In this document: positions 1-7,818 of the stretch, piece by piece
How positions within the stretch are numbered: position 1 is the stretch's first letter
Layout: each line of letters begins with the position of its first letter
NCBI GenBank assembly: GCA_005799265.1
Contig: SYHD01000325.1
Coordinates: 1 to 39,862, forward strand
Length of the DNA: 39,862 nucleotides
Source of the DNA: Planctomycetia bacterium
GTDB taxonomy: Bacteria > Planctomycetota > Planctomycetia > Gemmatales > Gemmataceae
Reading direction: 5' to 3'
Translations under genes and position numbers: made by a program
Notes under the pieces: model-generated
The model's database searches: none
Seen by the model: the letters and a program-made list of their open reading frames with translations, nothing else
Told to the model about the DNA's origin: nothing

Positions 1-95
1 CGAAGCAAGCCGCGGGCAAGAAACGCATGAAGATGGTGGGCCAGGTCGATATACCGCAGGAGGCGTTCTTGGCAGTGCTGGAGTCGGATCAGTGA
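1..95 (+). CDS. lepA: Translation factor LepA (EF-4), C-terminal end only
   Basis: The first 95 bases, read from base 3, encode about 30 residues ending in a TGA at 93-95. The peptide contains [20 protein letters not shown], which matches the highly conserved C-terminal tail of LepA/EF-4 (family pattern KKRMKxxGxVxxPQEAFLAxL). LepA is a ribosomal GTPase that acts on translating ribosomes in the cytoplasm; the tail belongs to the LepA-specific C-terminal domain that reaches into the ribosomal A site. The GTPase domain and most of the gene lie outside the window. Its stop codon overlaps the extended -10 element of the next gene. Identification rests on the short tail alone, but that tail is diagnostic. 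Confidence 0.85.
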   Translation, partial: KQAAGKKRMKMVGQVDIPQEAFLAVLESDQ

Positions 96-101
96 TATAA
101 T
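93..101 (+). promoter_or_regulatory. Extended -10 promoter for the 136-749 unit
   Basis: TGATATAAT combines a TGn extension with a consensus TATAAT hexamer. It overlaps the stop codon of lepA. No good -35 lies at the right distance (TTGGCA at 69-74 is 21 bases away), which suits an extended -10 promoter. Transcription would start near 108, about 28 bases before the ATG at 136. Confidence 0.55.
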
Positions 102-135
102 TGAGGTGATTTCCTCTATCGCGAAAGGAACGACC

Positions 136-444
136 ATGTCGATTCTCATTCCGACGAATTCAACACCGGCGGGCGTGTTTCAATCGCATTTCGGCGCTGT
201 CCCCGGGACGCAAGACGCCAAGGCGGAGTGCGAGAAGTGGGAATTCCTGTGCGGCGCGCTGCTTATTGAACGCGAGCGGTTGCGTGAAGCGTTGGAAAAG
301 GCGCGCCTGGAACAAATCATGCGCGAATGGGATGCAGTCCCGATTCCCCCCACTTGGGAGGACGTCTGCGCACAAGCTGAGCGATCAACGTCGATAGACC
401 AGATCATCGCTGAAATGGATAAGGAATTGGAGGCTGAGAAATGA
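136..444 (+). CDS. Small hypothetical protein, first gene of a toxin-antitoxin-like pair
   Basis: This 102-residue acidic protein is not a family I recognise. The start at 136 is preferred over an upstream start at 106 because an AAAGGA ribosome-binding site lies just before it and the predicted transcript begins near 108. Residues from about 25 to 65 are rich in Glu, Arg and Leu and look helical, possibly coiled-coil; the C-terminal part is acidic. The stop TGA at 442-444 overlaps the ATG of the next gene (ATGA), which implies translational coupling. The small size, the tight coupling and the RelE-like look of the downstream gene suggest an antitoxin-like partner, but this is inference from arrangement only. 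Confidence 0.65.
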   Translation: MSILIPTNSTPAGVFQSHFGAVPGTQDAKAECEKWEFLCGALLIERERLREALEKARLEQIMREWDAVPIPPTWEDVCAQAERSTSIDQIIAEMDKELEAEK

Positions 445-749
445 GTGGCGCTCAACCCAAGCCTTTCGATTTCCAGTACGGTGTCGACGTGCCGGCATAG
501 ATCCAGGCAATCCAGGCCGTTGCAAAAGACGCAGGCTTTTTCAAGCAGTTCGTCAGGGCCTTCAAGGAAGCCGTGCATCGAATGCGAACCGATCCGCATG
601 GTTGGGGTGACCCCTTATATCGATCGAAATACGTTGATGCCGTTGCGTGCCGCGGTCTGATTAGGCCCTTTGTGTTTCACTACGTCATCTATGAAGCAGC
701 TCACGGCGTGATGCTGTTAAACGTTCAACTCTTCACCGATTTTGGTTGA
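441..749 (+). pseudogene. RelE-like small protein interrupted by an in-frame TAG
   Basis: Reading from the ATG at 441 gives 19 codons, then TAG at 498-500, then 82 further open codons in the same frame to TGA at 747-749. The part after the stop reads as real protein, including DPHGWGDPLYR and a run of beta-strand-like segments (RPFVFHYVIYE, MLLNVQLF) resembling the core of RelE/ParE-like toxins. The codon before the break is GCA (Ala); a single change from GAG (Glu) to TAG would explain it, because the usual pattern in such proteins is 'P-A-E-I'. The upstream gene is intact and coupled by ATGA. A sequencing error or amber suppression is possible but less likely. RelE-like assignment is by pattern, not by search. 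Confidence 0.6.
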
Positions 750-814
750 ATTAGGCGGACGACACGGCGTCACAGCCGCCGGGGACATCGCGGCGACGGG
801 AGAGCGGAGAAATC

Positions 815-3800
815 CTAATCCTTCGTCAGCGCCACCCGCACCCCGTCACCGACGATTCGCGCCGACAAGAACGGGCTCCCCTGCTCGTTCGTGATGCGGC
901 CCACGAGCGTGTTCCAGCCTGCCTTGAGCGTCAACGGCACGCGCGTATCTCCTGGAATGACGCGCTCACCATTGACGAGCAGATAGCCCTTCTCTTCGCA
1001 CGTCAGTTGCAGCTCGACTTTTTGCGCTTTTGGTGAGAACACGTAAGTCAACACATACGCTGACGCCGGTTCCTTGCCGATCACTGGACGCAGATCGAAG
1101 CCTTTGCCCCCCATGTCGGCTTGGAGTGTCTGCCAGCGCAAACGCTGTTTGTCCGGGGTGAGGACGACGGCGTTCGGGTCCGGGTTCTTCTCGAAGGGCT
1201 GCTCTTTCGTCAGATCCGCGTCGAACGGCCCGATTGCCCATGCGGACAGTACCATGCCGCGCAACTCTTCTTGCGATTTGCGATCGCGCAGGAAGGCGAC
1301 CAGATCGATGAACTCGCCGACGTTAAGATGCCGTACCACATCGTCTGGCATCAACGATTGCTTGGTTGTGGACACCTCATCGAGGTCGTCCGCGGCGATG
1401 CGCACGTCCTTGCCGGTGGTGTCGCGCAAGATCAGTTCCTTCGCGTTCTGTGAAATCTTGAGGCCGCTGATGAGCTGGCCTTTCTTCGTTGTCGCGACGT
1501 AAGTCTGGTAGCCTTCCTTGATTTCCTTGGCGGGATCGAGCATCGACTCCATGATCTTCTCGAGCGACAGCGTTTCCCACATGCGCGTGAGGTCTGGGCC
1601 GACGGAGCCGCCGACGCCTTCGAGACGATGGCAGACGGTGCATGCGACCGCTTTGTTGTTGAGGTAGAGCCGTCGGCCGCGCGACGGATCACCTTGCTTG
1701 GTGACTAGCGAGCTGACACGCTTGAGCTCAGCCGGCTCGGTCGAGATGAGCAGGCCCCCCTTGACGACGCGCGACAGCAGTTCGGCAACGTCGGGATGCT
1801 CTTTCGACACGAAACGCCGTAGTGACTCCGACACCTCGGCAAGCAACGTGCGCGGCAGTTTGTTGTCCGCGAAGCGTTTGCCGGCGATGCGCGCCCCGTC
1901 CACGTTTTGGCCGAGCATGACGACGGCTTCGCGCTGCACTTGCAGGTCATCGTCCGCAAGCAGGCTCTCGGCGATCTTCTGCGCGGGGCGATTGTCAATC
2001 TGGCCGAGGGCGCGGAGCACTTCGATGCGCATCAGCGGGTCCTGCGCTTTGACGAACGGCTTCACCGCGTCGAACGTCGAACGCTCGCTGAGCTGGCCGA
2101 GCGTGCGAATCAACGGCAGCCGGGCGGGGTCGCTCTCGGCGGACTTCAACTGGCCGAGCAAGATCGGCGTCGCACTCGTTAGTTTGGCGTCGGCGATCGT
2201 CTGCAAAATGGCCGAGCGCGTCTTGGCGTCGTCGGTCTTGAGCATGGCGAGCAGTGTTTGTTTGACGCGCTCCCCTTCGATCTTCCCCGCGGTCGCCAGC
2301 ACGTCCAGGGCCGCTAGTTTCATCGCATTGAGCTGGACCGCCGTTTGCTTCTTCGTCGGCTCCACGGGTAATTCGTCCAGGAACTTCACAAGCGGATCGA
2401 GCGACACCGGCGGCTCGAACTGGTAGTAGGTATAAGCGCGTATCAGCGCGACTTTCTGCTCCGGCTTGACGTGGTAATTCTTCAATAGCGTCGGCAGTTT
2501 TTCGGCGGCCTCCCGCGAACGCAGCGACAGATAGATTTCGAGCACGCGCTCCAGGTCCTTTTCGGAACCGGAGTCGGCCAAGGCGAGCAGCTTGGCGATG
2601 CCGTCCTTGCCCGTGTGCTCCAGGGCGCGGACCAGACCGTCGCTCAGGTAGTCGTCGAGCTTCTTGTCGAACTGCAAGCCGTTGACGATGACGTCACCGG
2701 CGTTGGCGTTGGCGAGGCGGCCGAGCGCGAGGAAAACCGCGCGGCGAACGCCCAGGTCCTCGTCGCCGGCATTTTGCACCAGGGCTTCATGGGCGTCGCC
2801 GTCCCCCTTCTTGCAGTTGAGCGCCAGTCCGTCGGCGGCGAGACGGCGAATATCCGGCGCGAAATCGCGCAGCCGATCGATGAAGACCGCCTTGACCTCG
2901 TCGGTCCAAAACGATTGCAACGCGCCCAGCGCTGCGATGCGAGCGTGGGTGGGCTTGTTGTCTTCGTCTTTGAGCAGTTTGACGAGCGCCTCACGCTGCT
3001 TGACGCCGCGATTGACGATGGCCTGTTGAGCGCGCACGCGGTCGCTGAAATTGTCGCTTTCAAGCGATTTCAAGAGGTCGTCATCCGCCTGCTTGGCGAT
3101 CCTGGCCCAGCTGTCAAGGGATCGCAACGGCAGGGCAGGGTGTTCGTTGGTCCCCTGCCAACTCACGCGATAGATACGACCGTTCTTGCCGTCGCCCGAG
3201 AGCTTGCCTGCCCCGCCGGAATCGGTGCGCCAGTCGCAGATGTACATGGCGCCGTCGGGGCCGACGATCATCTGGCAGGGGCGGAAGAGTGGATCGGTCG
3301 AGCGCAAAAACTCGAATTCGTGCGTTACATCGTAGGTCGCGCCGACCGGTTCGACCTGGTAGGCGCGTATGACCTTGCGAAATACATCGGGATAGACGAG
3401 CAGACCGCGATAGTGAGGCGGGAAGTACGTGTCGTTGTAGATCATCAGTCCCGCGGGGGCGCCGCGGCCGGTTTTCAGCATCGGGGCGACCTTGCCGGGA
3501 AGCTCGCCGTAGACGGCCGAGCGCGTGAAGTCGGGGATGCAGCAGTTGGCGCCGGGCCTGAGCCGCCAGCCGAAATCGACGCCTTCGGGGACGTGCATCA
3601 ATCGGCAGCCGGTCCACTTGGAGCCGTCCTCATTGTCGTTATCAACATGGAACATGTTGAAGCCGGCGTCGAAGGCGACGTCACGGTACGGATTGCGATA
3701 CCCGATCGAGTGGACGTGCATCTTCGAGCCGTCGGGCTTGCAGCGGAAGATGCCGCCGGTGCGCAGGACGGTGGCGCGACTGCCGTCTGAACCTTCGACG

Positions 3801-4471
3801 TGATTGTCGTCGTCGCCGGAGGTGATGTAAAGCCAGCCGTCATTGCCGATGGTCAGGCCGGAGACCTGATGATGATGCCAGCCGCAGAAGCCCTGAGCGA
3901 TCGTTTCCTTTTGGCCCCAGGAGCCGTCCTTTTGCTGGCGATAGCGGCGCACAGTCCCCTGGCCGCTGAGATAGAGCCAACCGTCGTGGACCAGAATGCT
4001 GGAGGGAAGTTCGTCTGCGAGCACGATTTTGCTCGAATCATAGACGCCGTTTTTCGCATTCAGTGTAAGCGTCTTCACGCGATCGCGAATCGGCTTGCGG
4101 GCGATCAGGACTTTGCGTTTCGTGCCGTCTTTATAGGTGAACTCGATCTCAGCCTTGGGGAAGTTCGGCCCTTGCATGTTCGCGGGCACTTCGACCCATT
4201 CGAGGACGTAGAGCGTGCCGTCAGGGCCGAAGGTGACGCCGACGGGGTTGATGACATCTGGCGCCTCGGCGACGATCTCGATCTTGAGGCCCTCCGGCGC
4301 GAAGTAGCCCTTGAGCCGCGCATCGTATTGGCCGTGATCGACGATCTTCAGCCAGTCCGGCGCGGGTCGCGGCGGCGTTTGCTGAAAATTGAGCTCGGGC
4401 CTGGCGGGGCCTTGCCCGGCGGCGAGGGCGACGAAGATGAAGAGGGCACAAGAAGCGAGAATACGTTTCAC
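815..4471 (-). CDS. PVC-type heme-binding CxxCH dehydrogenase with HEAT repeats
   Basis: This 1218-residue exported protein has the planctomycete order of domains: a signal peptide (hydrophobic stretch within the first 25 residues), a six-bladed beta-propeller like glucose/sorbosone dehydrogenase (about 50-430, with GPDGTLYVLEW and GPDGAMYICDWR blade motifs), HEAT-like helical repeats (about 450-870), a c-type heme site CTVCH near residues 944-948 followed by GPDLT, and a C-terminal beta-rich domain. The start is the GTG at 4471, with a GGAG ribosome-binding site six bases upstream and the signal peptide directly after it; an upstream in-frame start at 4513 has neither. Members act in the periplasm or outer compartment as sugar or alcohol dehydrogenases passing electrons to a c heme; the substrate here cannot be told. 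It shares a strand with the 4629-5534 gene, but a 98-base palindrome separates them. Confidence 0.9.
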   Translation of the reverse strand: MKRILASCALFIFVALAAGQGPARPELNFQQTPPRPAPDWLKIVDHGQYDARLKGYFAPEGLKIEIVAEAPDVINPVGVTFGPDGTLYVLEWVEVPANMQGPNFPKAEIEFTYKDGTKRKVLIARKPIRDRVKTLTLNAKNGVYDSSKIVLADELPSSILVHDGWLYLSGQGTVRRYRQQKDGSWGQKETIAQGFCGWHHHQVSGLTIGNDGWLYITSGDDDNHVEGSDGSRATVLRTGGIFRCKPDGSKMHVHSIGYRNPYRDVAFDAGFNMFHVDNDNEDGSKWTGCRLMHVPEGVDFGWRLRPGANCCIPDFTRSAVYGELPGKVAPMLKTGRGAPAGLMIYNDTYFPPHYRGLLVYPDVFRKVIRAYQVEPVGATYDVTHEFEFLRSTDPLFRPCQMIVGPDGAMYICDWRTDSGGAGKLSGDGKNGRIYRVSWQGTNEHPALPLRSLDSWARIAKQADDDLLKSLESDNFSDRVRAQQAIVNRGVKQREALVKLLKDEDNKPTHARIAALGALQSFWTDEVKAVFIDRLRDFAPDIRRLAADGLALNCKKGDGDAHEALVQNAGDEDLGVRRAVFLALGRLANANAGDVIVNGLQFDKKLDDYLSDGLVRALEHTGKDGIAKLLALADSGSEKDLERVLEIYLSLRSREAAEKLPTLLKNYHVKPEQKVALIRAYTYYQFEPPVSLDPLVKFLDELPVEPTKKQTAVQLNAMKLAALDVLATAGKIEGERVKQTLLAMLKTDDAKTRSAILQTIADAKLTSATPILLGQLKSAESDPARLPLIRTLGQLSERSTFDAVKPFVKAQDPLMRIEVLRALGQIDNRPAQKIAESLLADDDLQVQREAVVMLGQNVDGARIAGKRFADNKLPRTLLAEVSESLRRFVSKEHPDVAELLSRVVKGGLLISTEPAELKRVSSLVTKQGDPSRGRRLYLNNKAVACTVCHRLEGVGGSVGPDLTRMWETLSLEKIMESMLDPAKEIKEGYQTYVATTKKGQLISGLKISQNAKELILRDTTGKDVRIAADDLDEVSTTKQSLMPDDVVRHLNVGEFIDLVAFLRDRKSQEELRGMVLSAWAIGPFDADLTKEQPFEKNPDPNAVVLTPDKQRLRWQTLQADMGGKGFDLRPVIGKEPASAYVLTYVFSPKAQKVELQLTCEEKGYLLVNGERVIPGDTRVPLTLKAGWNTLVGRITNEQGSPFLSARIVGDGVRVALTKD

Positions 4472-4497
4472 GTGGAGTCTCCGTCGATGATCGTTTA

Positions 4498-4595
4498 CTA
4501 ACCCTGAGCGCAAGCGAGGGGATCGCAGTATGCCTTGCAGTTACCGTATCCTCTTGCGAGCACTCTGCCATCCCCTCGCTTGCGCTCAGGGTTAG
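4498..4595. repeat. Perfect 25-bp inverted repeat (CCCTGAGCGCAAGCGAGGG family)
   Basis: Two 25-base arms at 4498-4522 and 4571-4595 are exact reverse complements, with core CCCTGAGCGCAAGCGAGGG, separated by 48 bases. It occupies the gap between two minus-strand genes. A related, imperfect hairpin with GCTTGCGCTGCGGG lies at 33347-33396, so this is likely a dispersed palindromic repeat. Without a T-run it is not a classical terminator. Confidence 0.75.
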
Positions 4596-4628
4596 TGAAC
4601 AAAGGGCACGGCCGTAAACGAACTTGGC

Positions 4629-5534
4629 TCACGGCGTTTCCTTGAGCCAGTAGAGAATGATGGACGCGAAGTAAGTGCCGCTGATCGACGACGCCTGAGC
4701 GGGAGCAAGCCCATAGCCGCCGTCCTCGTTGCGGCATTTGGCGACGAAGGAGCGAACGCCTTCGATATTGCCGGGCTTCGACTTGAGCATGACGAAGCAG
4801 CGCATGACGCGATAGGTGGTTTCGAGGTCGCTGGCAATCGGGTCGTCCTTGCCGTAGCCGCCGTTTTGGCGTTGGCCGTCGTTGAGAAGCTTGAGGATGA
4901 ACTCGCGATCGGCCATGCCGCCGCGACCGATGGGAAGCTTGCCGCCGAGCCGCAGGAACGTGACGATGCTGCCGCCGGTGGCGCGGGCCAGGCCGGGGCC
5001 TTTGCCATAGGTGCCGTCAGGGTTTTGCAGCTTGACGACTTCGTTGAGCCAGTCGTCGTTTTTCGGCGATTTCGCGCTCAAGCGTTCGAGGCCGGCGATG
5101 GCGATGCGGATGTCGTCGAACCCCTTGGCGTTGTCGCTCAGGTACTTGATCGTGCCCTTGGCGTACTTCCCGGTCGGCATCTTCAGCTCGGTGACGGCCA
5201 TGATGCCGACCGCGGTCGTGAAGACATCGGGTTTGCCGCTGGGCGTGTCGCGGAAGCCGCCCGATTCGAGATCGTGGCAGCTTTCGACGAACTTGATGCA
5301 CGCGGCCTTGTCGAGGAAGTCGCCGCCGAGATAGTGCAAGGCACGCACGGCTGACGACGTGGCCTTTAGGGTTGGCTGCACGCGGATGTTCGGCGCCATC
5401 ATCGAGACGAAGCCGCCGGTCGAGGTCTGCAGCTTTTGCACGTAGGCGATGGTTTTCTTCGTCGCGGCGTCGCCGGCGTGGGCGGAGGTTGCGGCCAGGA
5501 GGGCTATGGCGATGGTCAAGAGGACGCGCTTCAT
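4629..5534 (-). CDS. Secreted prenyltransferase/squalene-cyclase-fold repeat protein
   Basis: A 301-residue protein with a Sec signal peptide (MKRVLLTIAIALLAATSAHA, cleaved near residue 20). The mature part is a series of helical repeats of the protein prenyltransferase beta-subunit/terpene cyclase type, with the recurring turn motifs STGGF, ESGGF, PDGTYG, QNGGYG and EDGGYG. The repeats would form an alpha/alpha barrel. No DCTAE or DDTA cyclase motif is seen, so enzyme activity is doubtful; family members in planctomycetes are mostly uncharacterised secreted proteins. The ATG at 5534 has a GGAG site seven bases upstream. It may be cotranscribed with the dehydrogenase at 815-4471, separated by a palindrome. 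Confidence 0.8.
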   Translation of the reverse strand: MKRVLLTIAIALLAATSAHAGDAATKKTIAYVQKLQTSTGGFVSMMAPNIRVQPTLKATSSAVRALHYLGGDFLDKAACIKFVESCHDLESGGFRDTPSGKPDVFTTAVGIMAVTELKMPTGKYAKGTIKYLSDNAKGFDDIRIAIAGLERLSAKSPKNDDWLNEVVKLQNPDGTYGKGPGLARATGGSIVTFLRLGGKLPIGRGGMADREFILKLLNDGQRQNGGYGKDDPIASDLETTYRVMRCFVMLKSKPGNIEGVRSFVAKCRNEDGGYGLAPAQASSISGTYFASIILYWLKETP

Positions 5535-5572
5535 GTTTCGCTCCGTTGGGTTTTGTGATCGCGAGGGATATT

Positions 5573-5585
5573 GCGAGCGCTAAAC
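5573..5585. repeat. Lone arm of the GTTTAGCGCTCGC repeat
   Basis: GCGAGCGCTAAAC is identical to the right arm of the palindromic element found at 11557, 22969 and 26673. No clear left arm is found nearby, so this looks like a decayed or partial copy. It lies just upstream of the minus-strand gene starting at 5534. Confidence 0.5.
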
Positions 5586-5761
5586 GGGGAACGGAATGTA
5601 GATTATCCACGCGCGAAGAAGGCGTCCAACTATTTGCAACTTCCTCTGGACAATCGTTAAAGTTTTTGGCATATGCCCGTCCTCACTTGCACCTAAACCA
5701 AACGCCGGCCGCGCGGTAAAAGGGGAAAGACGCGGCTGGCGGGCGAAAACGGGAGAGGCCC

Positions 5762-6178
5762 ATGCGCCGCGGCACGTTGGCGTTGACTTTGGCGTTTGCG
5801 CTCGGCCTTGGCGGCATGCTGTCCGCTGAGGAAGGCTCGGGCAACTGGTTTACTCGTCTCTTCACGCGCTCGACCGATAAAAAATCGATCACCACAAAGG
5901 ATGGCGTGCCGACGTTGACTCCCATCCTGCCCAACATCGAACTCATCCAGGCTCAGGCGAATTACCAGCGCCGGCAGAGCGTGTGCCTGAAATTGCGCGA
6001 GATCGCGATTGCCACGAACGACGAAGACCTGGTGCAAAAATCAGAACAGCTCGACCAGCGCGCGTATGACATTTACGATAGAATTTTGCGGCGCACGAAA
6101 TCGACGCAAACTCCTCTAGGTGTAATCGATCTGAAGGACTCGAATGCGATCGCGAAACGCGCGAAGGGGGGCCGTTGA
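5762..6178 (+). CDS. Small secreted protein, coupled to a lipoprotein
   Basis: A 138-residue protein with an N-terminal signal peptide (MRRGTLALTLAFALGLGGML, likely cleaved after the SA at about 22). The mature part is basic and mostly helical: around 60-125 there is an amphipathic segment rich in Gln, Arg and Leu (LIQAQANYQRRQSVCLKL, then DEDLVQKSEQLDQRAYDIYD) that could form a helical hairpin. I do not recognise a family. A purine-rich GGGAGAGG precedes the ATG. The stop TGA overlaps the ATG of the next gene (TGATG), so the two are translationally coupled and probably act together in the cell envelope. Confidence 0.75.
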   Translation: MRRGTLALTLAFALGLGGMLSAEEGSGNWFTRLFTRSTDKKSITTKDGVPTLTPILPNIELIQAQANYQRRQSVCLKLREIAIATNDEDLVQKSEQLDQRAYDIYDRILRRTKSTQTPLGVIDLKDSNAIAKRAKGGR

Positions 6179-6408
6179 TGCGAGGCATCGTTGCGTTCGT
6201 AGTCCTGGTGGGTTTGCTCATGTGCGTCGGGTGCTTCACGACGGGGACCAAGGACGTCGCGCCAGCGCCGCCGCCCCCCGCGCCGAAACTGCCGCCGGCA
6301 GTGACCGCGGATCAAATTACGGCGCAGAACCCGCACTCCGCCTATCAAGCGCTCGTGGAGGAAATGGACCGCGAAGAGCAAAAATTGATGGGAGCATGGT
6401 CGAAATAG
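6178..6408 (+). CDS. Small Pro-rich lipoprotein
   Basis: A 76-residue protein beginning at the ATG that overlaps the previous stop codon. It has a hydrophobic N terminus ending in LLMCVGC, a likely lipobox with the lipidated Cys near residue 20, although a Cys at -3 is unusual. A Pro-rich linker follows (APAPPPPAPKLPP), then a short acidic helix (YQALVEEMDREEQKL). It is probably anchored in the outer membrane or facing the periplasm next to the secreted protein encoded just upstream. Function is unknown. A terminator follows at once, so the two genes form a closed two-gene operon. Confidence 0.75.
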   Translation: MRGIVAFVVLVGLLMCVGCFTTGTKDVAPAPPPPAPKLPPAVTADQITAQNPHSAYQALVEEMDREEQKLMGAWSK

Positions 6409-6423
6409 GACGGAATCAAGCGC

Positions 6424-6491
6424 GAGAGGTAGAACCTCTCACGTCGCAGGCCGGTAGCTGTTCGGGGGAACGGCGCCGGCCTGCCTTTTTT
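6424..6491 (+). terminator. Rho-independent terminator of the 5762-6408 operon
   Basis: GCAGGCCGG at 6446-6454 pairs exactly with CCGGCCTGC at 6476-6484, followed by a T6 run at 6486-6491. A second perfect hairpin, GAGAGGT-AGA-ACCTCTC, sits just before it at 6424-6440. The tandem arrangement directly follows the lipoprotein stop codon. Confidence 0.85.
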
Positions 6492-6579
6492 CTTGATGGC
6501 GAACAAACGGCAACAGTTAGGGGGCGTTTTTTACCTGCTCCCTATCGATCGCGGCTCGTATTCAGTAGCCACTAGCCAC

Positions 6580-6585
6580 TACAAT
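6580..6585 (+). promoter_or_regulatory. Possible -10 hexamer giving a leaderless LarA-like mRNA
   Basis: TACAAT ends six bases before the ATG at 6592, so a start 7 bases downstream would fall on the A of the ATG. No Shine-Dalgarno sequence precedes that ATG. No convincing -35 is present. A tandem repeat TAGCCAC/TAGCCAC overlaps the region. Confidence 0.25.
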
Positions 6586-6591
6586 GTCACC

Positions 6592-7797
6592 ATGAGCGTC
6601 ACCATTCCTTACGGCCGGCGCATGCTAGAGCTTGAGATTGACGAGCGGAACCTCGTCGAAATCGAGCGTGCGCCGATCGCGCCCAATCTTGCCGATCCTG
6701 TTGGGGGCATGCGCGACGCGCTGGAGCATCCTTTTGACTTTCCGGCTCTGCGCCGCGCACTGACGCCGGACGATCATGTCGCCATCGTCATTGATGAAGG
6801 CATCCCCAATCTTGCGGCACTGTTGGTTCCGCTGCTGGAACACATCGGTCAGGCTCAGGTGACGCCGAATGCGATCACGCTGGTGTGTTCGCCGCCGTCA
6901 TCGGGGCAGCCGTGGCTTGAGGAGTTGCCGGAAGAATTCGAGGACGTTCGCGTCGAGGTGCATCAACCGGGCGATCGCCAGCAGCTGGCGTACTTGGCGA
7001 CAACGAGCGATGGCCGGCGCGTGTATTTGAATCGCACGATCGTCGATGCGGACCAGCTTGTCGTCATGACGCGGCGTGGTTACGATCTGTGGACCGGCTA
7101 CGCGGGCGCCGAGCTGGCGATCTATCCGCGTTTGACGGACGAACCGACGCTACAGGAACTCGAAACGCCTTTGGCGAGCCACGCGCTGGGCCGCGCCCCT
7201 TGGCCGATTCAGAAGGATGCCCGCGAAATTGCGTGGCTGATGGGCGGCGCGCAGTTTTTCGTGCAGATCATCGACGGCGCGGACGGCAGCATCGCTCATA
7301 TATTGGCGGGGCCGCTCGACAGCAGCAACGAAGGCCAGCGCCTGCTCGACGCACGCTGGCGCGTCACGTGTGCGCAGCCTGCGGATGTCGTCATCGCGAG
7401 CGTCACCGGCGATCCGGGCCGCCACGTGCTCGACGATCTCGCGCGCGCGTTCTTTGCCGCGGCGAGCGTCGTCAAGCCGGGCGGCAGCATCGTCGTCCTC
7501 TCAGAAATCACCCCTGTCCTTAGCCCCGGCTTCGAGCGTTTTCGCCGCTTCGACGAGCCTGCCCTGGCCTTGAGCGTCCTCATATCGGAGAAGTCCAACG
7601 ACGGCGCCGCCTTTATGTGGGCGACCGCGGCCGAGCAGGCGAAGCTCTACCTTCTCAGCCAGCTGGCAACCGACGTGGCCGAGGAGTTGTTTGCGATCCC
7701 CATGGGAAGCGCCGAACAAACGAGGCGTCTGCTCGGGCCGAAGACGAGCGTGACGCTGCTGCCGGACGCGCATCGGACGTTGGCGGTGCTTGCTTGA
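6592..7797 (+). CDS. LarA-like (DUF2088) protein lacking catalytic residues
   Basis: A 401-residue protein whose first 160 residues follow the N-terminal domain of nickel-dependent lactate racemase LarA (VTIPYGRRMLELEI, LTPDDHVAIVIDEG). The start at 6592 is the first Met that begins the family's beta-strand pattern; an upstream extension to 6493 looks non-coding. In LarA an A-x-G-x-H-R segment, a His before a FAG motif, and a Lys in the G-G-x-K stretch hold the nickel-pincer cofactor. Here the matching segments read CSPPSSGQP, RRGYDLWTGY and AGAELAIYP, so both His and the cofactor Lys appear to be missing. It is therefore probably not a racemase; a binding or structural role is possible. The alignment was done by eye. 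It stands alone, 21 bases before the SET-domain gene. Confidence 0.7.
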   Translation: MSVTIPYGRRMLELEIDERNLVEIERAPIAPNLADPVGGMRDALEHPFDFPALRRALTPDDHVAIVIDEGIPNLAALLVPLLEHIGQAQVTPNAITLVCSPPSSGQPWLEELPEEFEDVRVEVHQPGDRQQLAYLATTSDGRRVYLNRTIVDADQLVVMTRRGYDLWTGYAGAELAIYPRLTDEPTLQELETPLASHALGRAPWPIQKDAREIAWLMGGAQFFVQIIDGADGSIAHILAGPLDSSNEGQRLLDARWRVTCAQPADVVIASVTGDPGRHVLDDLARAFFAAASVVKPGGSIVVLSEITPVLSPGFERFRRFDEPALALSVLISEKSNDGAAFMWATAAEQAKLYLLSQLATDVAEELFAIPMGSAEQTRRLLGPKTSVTLLPDAHRTLAVLA

Positions 7798-7818
7798 CCA
7801 GAAGACAAGGAGGAAAGC

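Noticed and set aside
498..500. TAG as a recoded (pyrrolysine or suppressed) codon
   Set aside because: No PYLIS-like structure or pyl genes are seen and the position fits a simple Glu-to-stop change.
2615..3790. A 391-codon plus-strand open frame
   Set aside because: Antisense to the propeller/HEAT part of the CxxCH dehydrogenase; no ribosome-binding site or domain.
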